A stretch of DNA of 64,000 nt. It comes from Methylosarcina fibrata AML-C10 (GTDB taxonomy: Bacteria > Pseudomonadota > Gammaproteobacteria > Methylococcales > Methylomonadaceae). Positions within the stretch are counted from its first letter, which is position 1. Every line of letters begins with the position of its first letter. Made by a program: the position numbers and the translations under genes. The notes beneath the pieces are model-generated. The model saw only the letters and a program-made list of their open reading frames with translations. It was not told the DNA's origin and searched no databases. The stretch lies in contig NZ_KB889965.1 of the NCBI RefSeq assembly GCF_000372865.1, positions 3,553,759 through 3,617,758 on the forward strand. The letters run 5' to 3'. Positions 16,197 to 24,502 of this stretch are shown piece by piece.

Positions 16197-17599
16197 GCCG
16201 CCCCCCGCACGTCGATTTTGCCGGTCACGGCGGCGGTGATCAGCGCGCTGCGGTATTCCTGCAAGCGGGCGATTGCGGTTTCGACTTTTTCGATCAAGCG
16301 GTCGATTTTGGTAGTTTCGCGGTCGAGATAGGCGGCGATGGCGGTTTGTTCGACAATTGGGGGACAAATAATTTTCAGGATTGTTAATTTGCTTGCTTTT
16401 AGACCTTCGGCAGTTGAACCGGTAGACAAGCTTTTAAGCTGATTCTGAAAATGGTCAGACATCATTGCATACAGCGTAAAGGCAGAAGAAAAGTGCTTTT
16501 TATCCATTCGGAATCGGATCATTCTTTGCGCAAATGCTACGTCTTCCTTATCTACCAAAGCAACATTTCCCAATGGCGCTTCAGTGGTGAAAAGCACATC
16601 ACCAATCATAGGCAAGCCCCTTCGCATGATTTCCGCGTAGTCATCTTCCGCGACGTATTCCTGCGAAGTTACATAATCGATATAACCCATTCGAACATTT
16701 CTGGCTGTTACCAAAAACACCCCTGAATCAGTTTTCTCCGGTGTTTTTCCGCGATAGTCTGATTTATCGGATACATATTTTGTAAACGGCAAAATTTCCC
16801 AGCCTTTCGGTATTGCCCTCAACCACTCAATCCCGAAATCCTTGAATCCTTCGGTAATGTCGGTGCCATCCGTAGGGGCGAAAAATCTTTCGCCCCTACC
16901 ATACGCGCGGGGCGCTTCATGGACCGAGGTGTTGCCGGTGGTCAGGCCGAATTCCCGCGTGGCATCGTCAGGCAGGCCGCGAGTGACGGTGCGGGAGATC
17001 AGCGCGCTGCGTTTTTCCTTGAGCAATTCGACCAGCTTGCGCTTTTTCGCCACCAGCATATCGATCCGCCCGGTTTCCCGGTCCAGAAAGTCGGCGATGG
17101 CGGTTTGTTCAGCCATGGGTGGAACGGCTAACTGACAATTGCCGATAAAATCCCAATTGGCTCTTGGCATTTTAGAACCGTAGGTAGACGAATCCACCAA
17201 TTTGATAAATCCGTCTGCAAGCAGCCAATACAGCAGCGCTCTACGATCAAAATCCTCGGCCTGGATGACTAAAAGTTCCGTTGAGCAAAGTCCGCTAAAG
17301 TCTGGAGCACACGCCTTAGCTAGATAAGGCCGCAATTTGCCGAACAGGGTTGTTCCTTTGGAGAAATAATTTGCGACACCTGAAGGCACAAGATCGGGAT
17401 CAATAAACAGCAGTTTGCCGCTCCAAGACTCGATATTTTCCATGCCAATATAAGGCAGAGGATTTTCTTCATCCGCTTCGACTTTTTTGTCACAAAGATG
17501 GGTGGCCATTTTCAGCCTCTTCACTTCCCAATGCCCCGGCACCTGACCCAACCATGCCACGCTGCTGTCCTTATAGTGCGGATAGGCCGGATACTTCAC
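16193..17599 (-). CDS. hsdS: type I restriction enzyme, specificity subunit S, with in-frame palindrome insertion
   Basis: The 468-residue subunit chooses the DNA target. It has the two-fold layout of HsdS: each half opens with a motif like KDSSVAWLGQVPGHWEVKRL or DFGIEWLRAIPKGWE, then a target-recognition domain, then a helical conserved region (EQTAIADFLDRETGRID..., EQTAIAAYLDRETTKID...). The GTG at 17599 has GGAGG six bases before it, better than the TTG at 17605. The linker between the halves contains residues GRGERFFAPT, encoded by the 28-bp palindrome at 16872-16899. The stop overlaps mntA. Confidence 0.92.
   Translation of the reverse strand: MKYPAYPHYKDSSVAWLGQVPGHWEVKRLKMATHLCDKKVEADEENPLPYIGMENIESWSGKLLFIDPDLVPSGVANYFSKGTTLFGKLRPYLAKACAPDFSGLCSTELLVIQAEDFDRRALLYWLLADGFIKLVDSSTYGSKMPRANWDFIGNCQLAVPPMAEQTAIADFLDRETGRIDMLVAKKRKLVELLKEKRSALISRTVTRGLPDDATREFGLTTGNTSVHEAPRAYGRGERFFAPTDGTDITEGFKDFGIEWLRAIPKGWEILPFTKYVSDKSDYRGKTPEKTDSGVFLVTARNVRMGYIDYVTSQEYVAEDDYAEIMRRGLPMIGDVLFTTEAPLGNVALVDKEDVAFAQRMIRFRMDKKHFSSAFTLYAMMSDHFQNQLKSLSTGSTAEGLKASKLTILKIICPPIVEQTAIAAYLDRETTKIDRLIEKVETAIARLQEYRSALITAAVTGKIDVRGAA
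16872..16899. repeat. 28-bp palindromic element inserted in frame in hsdS
   Basis: GTAGGGGCG ... CGCCCCTAC is a near-perfect palindrome (arms 16872-16880 and 16891-16899). On the hsdS strand it reads GRGERFFAPT without breaking the frame. An identical copy in opposite orientation lies in hsdM (18334-18361). Confidence 0.9.
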
Positions 17600-17928
17600 A
17601 GCCAACCTCCACCGCGACGGAGATCGTAGGCTGGGTTGAATGCAATGAAACCCGGCATCGTCAAACTTTCATGCTGGGTTTCGCGTTGCTCAACCCAGCC
17701 TACGCGAACGGCTAAGGATTCCCCGGTTTTCACTCTGCGCTGGACGATTAAGAAATTCCGAATAGCCATCGAGGCGGATGCGCCGGGCTTATCCACCCTA
17801 CGGACTTTTGCGTCGGCGGCAGTTGTCCGGAAATTCCCGGCAATTGCAATTTCGTTCAATTCGCCTTCGCCAAAGAGGTTTTGCAGATGCTCGCCGATGG
17901 CTTGGCCAAGCAGATTAGCCTCGCTCAC
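17596..17928 (-). pseudogene. RhuM-family gene truncated by palindromic repeats
   Basis: The first 41 residues (LLGQAIGEHLQNLFGEGEL, then NEIAIAGNFRTTAADAK) match the conserved N-terminal segment of RhuM proteins, which often sit between hsdM and hsdS. The match ends abruptly where a repeat begins (17773-17801, GTAGGGTGGATAAGC type). A second, longer palindrome follows (17625-17704, CGTAGGCTGGGTT ... AACCCAGCCTACG). The rest of the frame is repeat-derived sequence, which just remains open. Its ATG overlaps the hsdM stop (ATGA). The gene body beyond residue 41 has been lost. The last bases serve as the ribosome site of hsdS. Confidence 0.75.
17625..17704. repeat. 80-bp palindromic intergenic repeat (GTAGGCTGGGTT family)
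   Basis: CGTAGGCTGGGTTGA at the left end is mirrored by CAACCCAGCCTACG at the right end, with an inner pair AAACCCGGCAT / ATGCTGGGTTT. A related copy lies at about 38430-38506. Such elements are common in gammaproteobacterial intergenic DNA; here one lies inside the rhuM remnant. Confidence 0.75.
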
Positions 17929-20081
17929 GCCGTGACCTCTCTCAGCAATTCAATAATCTCGCCTTCCAGCGACTTGATTTCGGCCTCGATGACTTCCAGT
18001 TCGCGCGGTGGCTCATAGCGGTAGAAATGCCGATTCAGCGGGATTTCGTAGCCGATTTTGGTTTTGCCGTGATCGATCCAGGCATCGGGGACGTGGGGCA
18101 AGACTTCGCGCTGGAAATAAGCTTCGATGCTCTCCTTGAGCGGCACCGTTTCGGTGTCGCGCAAGTCGGAGTCGGGCTCGGGATTGCCTTGCCTGTCGGT
18201 GCAGATTTGCGCCGATTCGTCTCGCTCGCTCAGTGCAGCCAAAACGGCTTTGAGTTCGGAGGCCGATAAGCGGATGCCTGTTGCCTGTTCGGTTTGGCGC
18301 AGGGCGTTTAGGAACGCTGTACGATCCAGGTATGTAGGGGCGAAAGATTTTTCGCCCCTACCCAACGCATTTTCATCGCCATGTTGTGCGGCAAAAGCCG
18401 CCAGCAAGTCGCGAATTTGCTGTTGGCGGGCGCGGCCCCCTTCGATTTCCTGCTGGCGGGCGGTTTCGTTCTTTTTGTTGCTGCCGGCCAGGTTGACGAA
18501 TGCAGTTTGCTCTTCAATCCGTGCCATGCGTTCTGCGCTGGCTTGGAAATTGAGCCTGAGCGGGCGTTCGACGGTGATCTTGTGATAGCCAAAGTCTGCG
18601 TTATCGAACACTTTACTAACCACGAGCTCTTTGTCTTTGCCATCGATGTTAAAGCGGCGAGTTTCGCCCTCGGTAAAATTGGCATAGATGCGGGTGATTT
18701 CGCCGATATGGTCCGGGTCTTTGGCTTTGTCGCCGGGATCGCCGATACGGCGGCGCTTGTTGCCCAACGATTTTTCCATCGGCACCCAGAAATTGCGGGC
18801 GTCGATCAATTGGATTTTGCCTTTGCGCTGCGGCTCCTTGCGATTGCTGATGATCCAGATATAAGTGGATATGCCGGTGTTGTAAAACAGTTGTTCCGGC
18901 AAGGCGACGATGGCTTCCAGCCAGTCGTTTTCGATGATCCAACGCCGGATTTCACTTTCGCCGCTGCCGGCATCGCCGGTAAATAACGGCGAGCCGTTAA
19001 AAACAATTCCGATCCGGCTGCCGCCATTTTCCACGGTTCGCATTTTGGCGATCATGTGTTGCAGAAAGAGCAATGCACCGTCGTTAATGCGCGGGGTGCC
19101 GGCGCCGAAACGACCGGCATAGCCCAAAGTATCGGCTTCCTGCTGAATGGTTTTTTGCTGCTGTTTCCATTCCACGCCGAAGGGCGGGTTGGCCAGCATA
19201 TAGTCAAAGGTCCATTTGTTGCCCTCGCTGTCCCGGTCGAAGCCGTCACGGGTAAAGGTGTCGCCGAGAATGATGTTGTCGGCATCCTCGTCTTTAATCA
19301 ACATGTCCGATTTGCACACCGCCCAGGCTTCGTCGTTCCAGTCTTGTCCGAACAATTTGGGCTTCGCTTCGGCATTGAGTTTACGAATGTATTCCTCGGC
19401 TACCGATAGCATGCCGCCCGTGCCGCAAGCGGGGTCGTAGATGGTTTTGACGACGTGGCTTTGCGCCAAGTCTTGCTCCGGCACCAACAACAGGTTGACC
19501 ATCAATTTAATCACTTCACGCGGGGTAAAATGCTCTCCGGCTTCTTCGTTGGATTGCTCGGCGCCGATCCGGATCAGCTCTTCGAAGACATAGCCCATCT
19601 GCACGTTGTCGACGCGTTGCGGCGATAAATCGACGGCGGCAAAGGCTTTGATCACTTCAAAGAGGATGTTTTTTTCCGCCATGTGTGCGATCTGATCGCT
19701 GAATTTAAACTTCTCCATGATCGCGCGCACGTTCGGCGAAAAACCGTTGACGTAGTTGTTCAGGTTAGGGGCAAGATTATTGGGATCGTTAAGCAGCGAA
19801 TGCCGGGAAGTCTTGGCGAATTGCATCCGCGACAGATTGTAGAAGCGATAGCCGGTAATGGCTTGCAATCTGGCTTGTATCACCCTTTCCGGTTTGCTTG
19901 TCAGGTTTTGATACTCCTCGAATGCGGCTTGTTTGGTGGGCTCTAACAAGCAGTCGAAGCGGCGCAGTACCGTTAACGGCAGGATGGCTTTTCTGTATTC
20001 GTTGCGTTTGTAGGGACCTCGTAAGAGATTGCAGATGCTCCAGATAAAGTTGGCTACCTGGCTATGGGTTTCGCCGTTCAT
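17925..20081 (-). CDS. hsdM: type I restriction enzyme, methyltransferase subunit M, with in-frame palindrome insertion
   Basis: A 718-residue N6-adenine methyltransferase that protects host sites. An N-terminal helical domain comes first (about 1-140), then the SAM fold with ACGTGGMLSV and the catalytic ANPPFG near residue 300. A long C-terminal part interacts with S and R. Residues GRGEKSFAPT near 574-583 come from the 28-bp palindrome at 18334-18361, in a region between two helical stretches; the frame stays open, so activity may be retained. It is the first gene of the operon. A possible promoter is at 20194-20221. The stop is coupled to the rhuM remnant. Confidence 0.93.
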   Translation of the reverse strand: MNGETHSQVANFIWSICNLLRGPYKRNEYRKAILPLTVLRRFDCLLEPTKQAAFEEYQNLTSKPERVIQARLQAITGYRFYNLSRMQFAKTSRHSLLNDPNNLAPNLNNYVNGFSPNVRAIMEKFKFSDQIAHMAEKNILFEVIKAFAAVDLSPQRVDNVQMGYVFEELIRIGAEQSNEEAGEHFTPREVIKLMVNLLLVPEQDLAQSHVVKTIYDPACGTGGMLSVAEEYIRKLNAEAKPKLFGQDWNDEAWAVCKSDMLIKDEDADNIILGDTFTRDGFDRDSEGNKWTFDYMLANPPFGVEWKQQQKTIQQEADTLGYAGRFGAGTPRINDGALLFLQHMIAKMRTVENGGSRIGIVFNGSPLFTGDAGSGESEIRRWIIENDWLEAIVALPEQLFYNTGISTYIWIISNRKEPQRKGKIQLIDARNFWVPMEKSLGNKRRRIGDPGDKAKDPDHIGEITRIYANFTEGETRRFNIDGKDKELVVSKVFDNADFGYHKITVERPLRLNFQASAERMARIEEQTAFVNLAGSNKKNETARQQEIEGGRARQQQIRDLLAAFAAQHGDENALGRGEKSFAPTYLDRTAFLNALRQTEQATGIRLSASELKAVLAALSERDESAQICTDRQGNPEPDSDLRDTETVPLKESIEAYFQREVLPHVPDAWIDHGKTKIGYEIPLNRHFYRYEPPRELEVIEAEIKSLEGEIIELLREVTA
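18334..18361. repeat. 28-bp palindromic element inserted in frame in hsdM
   Basis: This is the exact reverse complement of the copy in hsdS (16872-16899). In hsdM it is read GRGEKSFAPT, the same reading phase relative to the palindrome as in hsdS; only the central bases give different residues. Confidence 0.9.
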
Positions 20082-20193
20082 TCGCGTTGTGGTTCCTTTG
20101 GATCTTTTCCGTTTGTCGTTTCAGGTACTTCTAAGAAATAAAGTGGCATGGCTGAAAATAATCCATGGCCGTAATTTCCGTACTTGATGAAAC

Positions 20194-20221
20194 TATATAG
20201 TAGCCTGTGATTAACTGGCAA
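20194..20221 (-). promoter_or_regulatory. possible promoter of the restriction operon
   Basis: On the minus strand TTGCCA (20216-20221) is followed after 16 bp by TATATA (20194-20199), about 115 bp before the hsdM start. Reasonable sigma-70 boxes, but not tested against alternatives. Confidence 0.35.
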
Positions 20222-20328
20222 GACATAACAGCCATTCCCATCAATGCCCGGTTCGAGTATTCGTTGTGTTCGGCGGCGGCACCCATGCCGAATTGAATTG
20301 AATGCCGCCGCCGGAACGAGCCCGTACT

Positions 20329-20514
20329 TTAATTAAGGCTAAGGACGCGTGGCGCCAGCAAAGTCAGATCGTCCGACTGCTCGGCGCTAGCTGCATAGTC
20401 AATAACGGCACGTTGAATCAAAGATACCATGGTGGAAGCCGATTCGTCGGCTCGATTGGCAATAGTCAGCGTAACCATTGAATCAGCAGTATGCTGCGCG
20501 TCAGACGAAGTCAT
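20329..20514 (-). pseudogene. C-terminal remnant of a SpoIIE/PP2C-type phosphatase
   Basis: The 61-residue frame ends with LIQRAVIDYAASAEQSDDLTLLAPRV, matching the last helix and strand of SpoIIE-type serine phosphatases (usual end 'QSDDITLLVLR'). The catalytic body is absent; upstream sequence shows no continuation. It is probably debris of a signalling gene lost when the restriction island or the IS arrived. A GC-rich hairpin (about 20270-20312, GGCGGCGGCA / TGCCGCCGCC) follows its stop. Confidence 0.55.
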
Positions 20515-20880
20515 CGGCTATCGGATTTCCCGATTGATAAGGGCGTCCATTGCTTCCGGTAACCCGCGGCCAATCCCTCTTGATTGAACCGGGCCACTAA
20601 GGCCGGAGCGGTGGAACCCGAAACCGGTCACCCATCAGCGAGAAAATACAGCCGTGGCAAACGAAGCCATTAGAAAGGAATCGGTATGAAAAATACGACA
20701 ACTATCTTAAAAAACGTCGCTTCGTCCTGAACCGCAGAGCGGTTCGAACTGCATTCCCATTTATGCCCTTGAGGGTACGCAGAGCATGAGAACGATCAGG
20801 CGGCATTTCGGGAAGTTATTTTTTGCCACATCCTTACTTTCAATTTTCGGATAGGATTGGGATATTAAAAATCAATTGAT
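20515..20880. other. intergenic region with dispersed repeat
   Basis: No gene is seen. Bases 20728-20836 belong to a dispersed repeat also found near 32637-32796; shared pieces include CGATCxGGCGGCA, a TTTTTTGCC block and the TACGCAGAGC palindrome. The rest has no recognisable signal. Confidence 0.5.
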
Positions 20881-20996
20881 TCATTCCATGGAAAGATGCT
20901 CATGTCTATTTCTTAAGACAAACCTGATGCACTGGCCCTGGCTTTTGAAACCGAAACGCTTCCAGCCGCCTTTCTTGCACTGACCTATATACACGG

Positions 20997-22253
20997 GGGT
21001 ACCTCGAAAAACCACCCAAATTAGCCATCAAGTCACAGTTGATATAGCCAATCAACCAATGCCAGCTGGAAACAGGCTATTTTTCACCCGCCTGGAGCGG
21101 TTTTTTTTCAGCCTGAAGGCGATCTCTATCCGCCCTTCAGGCGCACTTTGCCTGCTAACAGGCAAAAGCCGAGGCCACGCCGCTGGTTTTCAGGCTACAT
21201 AAACGGCGTAAGTTATAAGTGGCCGCCTTCAGATTGAGCTGCAACACAGCCCGATCCAGGCCAATACAGCGCAAGCCCTTGCCGCCCATCTGTTGCAGGC
21301 TGGCATAGACGTGTTCGACCCGGGCACGACTTTTGGCAATCCGCTGATTGCGTCGCTGTTGACAGTCCGATAATGGTTTGCCCTTGGGCGCTTTGCGCTG
21401 GATATGCGTGCGCCAACCGTCCTCTTGCAGTCGGGCTTCACGCTCGCTGTCCACGTAACCTTTGTCGGCATAAACATCACGGCTCGTGTTGCCCGTATCC
21501 AGCACGGCTTCCAGATGATGCGTGTCGTGTTCGCTGGCGGTGCTGACTTTGAGTTTGCGGATCAGCTTATAGCGTTTGTCGGCGCTCGTGGATAACTTGT
21601 AGCCATAGTACGATTTGCCGTGTTTCTTGGTCCAGGTGGCGTCGATGTCTTTCTGCCGACGTTGCGCAGGCGTCCAATCGATCGGCATGGCATCCTGTTT
21701 GACCAACACTTTCTCGTCTTTGTTGAGCCGCTGCCGTGGCGCGGGGACGAGGGTGGCATCAACGATTTGCCCGCAACGTGCGAGGTAGCCGTGTTTGTTC
21801 AATTCCCGGTTGACGGCGTCGAATAAGGTTTCGCTGGCATTGGCCTCAACCAACCGTTCCTTGAAGGTCCACAGGGTCGTCCGGTCGGGAATTTGGCTGC
21901 TCTGACGCAAACCGACAAACCGCTGGAAGCTTAGCCTGTCCAGCAGTTGAAACTCCATTTGTTCGTCGCTCAGATTGTAGAGTTGCTGTAACACGACCAC
22001 TCTAACCATGACTTCCGTCGGAAACGGCGGGCGACCGCCTTGGGTTCGGTCGGGCCGTGGCGCCGATTGATCAATCGCTTGCGACAAGGCTTTGAAGTCC
22101 ACGTGTTTCTCCAACACCTGCAGAATGTCGCCCAGCTTATCCAGCTTGGCTTCTCGTTCTTCGGCTGCAAACAGGCTCTCTTTAATCATCGCTTTACCGG
22201 CTATCCATTTGAAAATGCTATTTTCTCATAGCCTTGGGTTTTTCGAGGTGCCC
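20997..22253 (-). mobile_element. complete IS5-type insertion sequence with ACGG target duplication
   Basis: The ends are GGGTACCTCGAAAAACC (20997-21013) and its near-perfect inverse GGTTTTTCGAGGTGCCC (about 22237-22253), differing at one base. ACGG flanks both sides (20993-20996 and 22254-22257). One intact transposase gene lies inside. It disrupts the beta-propeller gene. The duplication is perfect, so insertion is probably recent. A hairpin (GCCTGAAGG / CCTTCAGGC, near 21112-21143) lies in the 3' part after the gene. Confidence 0.92.
21155..22189 (-). CDS. IS5-family DDE transposase
   Basis: 344 residues, intact. DDE residues are seen as Asp in QIVDATLVPAPRQ, Asp in DVYADKGYVDSE, and Glu in ARVEHVYASLQQMGG. 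The N-terminal DUF772-like part (DQSAPRPDRTQGGRPPFP, then TEVMVRVVVLQQLYNLSDEQ) is typical of the IS5/IS1031 group. It differs clearly from the transposase at 113-1459, so the two IS are different families of the group. Confidence 0.93.
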   Translation of the reverse strand: MIKESLFAAEEREAKLDKLGDILQVLEKHVDFKALSQAIDQSAPRPDRTQGGRPPFPTEVMVRVVVLQQLYNLSDEQMEFQLLDRLSFQRFVGLRQSSQIPDRTTLWTFKERLVEANASETLFDAVNRELNKHGYLARCGQIVDATLVPAPRQRLNKDEKVLVKQDAMPIDWTPAQRRQKDIDATWTKKHGKSYYGYKLSTSADKRYKLIRKLKVSTASEHDTHHLEAVLDTGNTSRDVYADKGYVDSEREARLQEDGWRTHIQRKAPKGKPLSDCQQRRNQRIAKSRARVEHVYASLQQMGGKGLRCIGLDRAVLQLNLKAATYNLRRLCSLKTSGVASAFAC

Positions 22254-23227
22254 ACGGGATATCCGTGTTTTAGAATAGGCGTGATCGCTATCCCCCCACC
22301 TCCGACCGGAATAGTATCCACAACAGTTTTATTGGCTATAGAGATTACATTAATATTTGCACCTGTCGTTACATAGGCGTACTTCCCATCTTGGGTAACA
22401 GCAACTTCAACCGGGTTGCTGGGGCTCATCAGCGGTACATGACTTTGGACGGTATTGCTGGCAATATCGATGAACGAGACATCCAAACCCAAATAATTTG
22501 AAACAATGGCGTATTTCCCGTTGGGCGTTATGGCCACTGAGCCAGGGTTATTGCCCACATCCGGGATTGTTTTAACAACGGTATTAGTGTTCGTAGAAAT
22601 AACGGAGACATCGTAACTATCCGAATTCACTACATAAACATACTTTCCATTTGGGGTGATAGCCGCTTTCCAGGCTCCATTCCCCACTGGAATGGGTTCG
22701 CCCACGGCAGTATTGGTGATCGTGTTGATTACATGAACGGTATTTGCCAGGAAATCGGTCAAATAGAGAAATTTTCCATTCGGAGTAATGGCATAACAAC
22801 CAAGGTCAACATCAAACGGAAGATTTCCCACAACGGTATTGGTTGCGGTATCAATGATCGACGCACTGGCGTAGAGCAATTTCCCGTTCGGGGAGATGAC
22901 CATATCAGTTTGACAATTAAAAGAATGGCCTATTGGAATGGGGTCGCCCACAACGGAATTGGTTGCGGTATCAATCACTACGACACCGTCATCGATTATA
23001 GTCTCCACATAAGCGTATTTTCCGTCCGGAGATATGACGACGCCAAAAGGGCCGCCCGGAACCGGAATCGGATCTCCCACAACGGTATTGTTTGCGATAT
23101 CGATTACGGTGACGGCGTCGTCATGTGTAGACGTTACATAGGCAAAGGGAGCGGCTTTTATTGGCAGCACGGTTAGCAAACAGCCTGCAAATAATAAAAT
23201 GGATAAGAAAGCATGGTAAGTTTTCAT

Positions 23228-23594
23228 TTGAAGCCTCTTTATTTGTTGTTGATATAACAGTACGGATGCGACTGTACTCTTATTGCAAAGCTGCCGTGAC
23301 ACGGGTTGTATCCGATTATTCGGTTTCCGTCCCAGCATATGTCAGGTTTGGCTTTGTTAAGGGGGATTTATATTAGAGAATCAAAAAATTATCCATACGT
23401 ATGAATACTTATACGCCGGTCCACGAAGTCCATTCATGGCGGATTTTACTTTCCCCGGTGACGGGTTTGCCGGAATCGGATGCTGGATCTTGCAATTTTT
23501 CTCCCAGCCGGAGTATGGATGCAGGACGGCACCGGATGGATTCTGGGATTGGCGGTCATGGCGACCGGCTGCTGTCGTTGAGGGGCGGAGGGCT
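23228..23594. other. intergenic region, no gene
   Basis: It holds the promoter region of the beta-propeller gene (minus strand, near 23230-23400) and the downstream region of the response-regulator pseudogene. The palindromic CATACGTATG (about 23394-23403) could be an operator. No coding frame is convincing. Confidence 0.35.
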
Positions 23595-24239
23595 TTAGTT
23601 TGGCTCCTGATCGGGAGTCAGTCCGTTTTTTCGCGCCAGGTCCAGCAACTCCAGCAGATTGCTCGAGCCGGTCTTGTCGAGTATGCGCTTTCGGTGTTTT
23701 TCCACGGTGCGGTAGCTTATCTTCAGGCAGCGGGCAATTTCCTTGTTCGAAGCGCTGTTGACCAGCATCTTCATGATTTCATACTCCCGCTCCGTCAGTT
23801 GCATGAGCCGAAGTTTGGCTAGATGGCTTTGTTCGGCCATCGCCCGCATCCGGTCGCCTCTCGCCAGCGCGGTCCGGACGCTGGCCAACAGCGTTTCCCG
23901 GCTAACCGGCTTCATCAAAAAATCGTCCACGCCCGCTTTCATCGCTTCGACACAGGTCGGAATATCGGCATGACCGGTCAGAATGATGACCGGCAGCGGA
24001 ATGGCCTGAGCCGCCAGGATTTTTTGTATCTGGATGCCGTTCATGCCCGAAAGACACAGGTCGACGATGGCGCAGCCTTTTCTTTCCGTAAGTTTCTCTG
24101 AAAAAAACGCTTCCGCACTGTCGAACGCGGCCACCGTCAGGCCTTCCTGTTAGAGCACCAGAGCCATTGCCCGGCGCGCGCCGGCATCGTCATCGACGAC
24201 GTAGACGATGGGCTGATTTTTGTTTTGAGGATTAAGCAT
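23595..24239 (-). pseudogene. FixJ/NarL-type response regulator with in-frame stop
   Basis: From the ATG at 24239 the frame reads a receiver domain start (PIVYVVDDDAGARRAMALVL), then meets TAA at 24150-24152 (codon 30), and continues in the same frame QEGLTVAAFDSAEAFF through the phospho-Asp (AIVDLCLSGMNG) to a LuxR-type HTH (LTEREYEIMKMLVNSASNKE, IARCLKISYRTVEKHRKRIL). Only the nonsense codon breaks it. A GTG after the stop could make the last 179 residues, lacking the first strand and the acidic pocket. No partner kinase is adjacent. Confidence 0.85.
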
Positions 24240-24502
24240 CGGGAGGAGCTTGCCTATGGCAGGTGAATTAACTTCCGGATTGCGGATTTATGGGTATTTC
24301 TACCTATAGCTATTCATTGGAGTTTGACTTTAATTAACGGTCAGGTAAGAGAAGATTTCCCCAACCTTATCCATATTATCTTATTTAACCGGTGGAAATC
24401 ATCATTAACTCGACAGTTTTTGACTGTTTTATCGGCCTGCCGTTCTCAAATGCCGTGTTATCAAGTCTAGGTTTTTTATATTCCGAAGCAAGGAGATCTC
24501 TA

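Larger units (their letters stand above)
20881..23227 (-). pseudogene. secreted beta-propeller (YVTN-repeat) protein split by the IS at 20997-22253
   Basis: The 5' part (22254-23227) encodes a signal peptide (LSILLFAGCLLTVLPIKAAP) and about seven repeats of the type YVTSTHDDAVTVIDIANNTV...PIPVP, the YVTN/NHL-type propeller. The start at 23227 has AGAGG upstream. The IS interrupts it after KHGYP, and nine IS-derived residues then end the frame. The target duplication CCGT is followed at 20992 downward by the missing end, in frame: VYIGQCKKGGWKRFGFKSQG and further to a TGA at 20881-20883. The CKKGGW-FGFK-QGQC tail is typical of secreted proteins of this kind. The propeller itself may still be made. 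Confidence 0.85.

Noticed and set aside
16197..16367. 57-codon N-terminal extension of mntA
   Set aside because: Lies inside hsdS, is Arg-rich and unlike the family; the ATG at 16196 overlapping the hsdS stop is the natural start.
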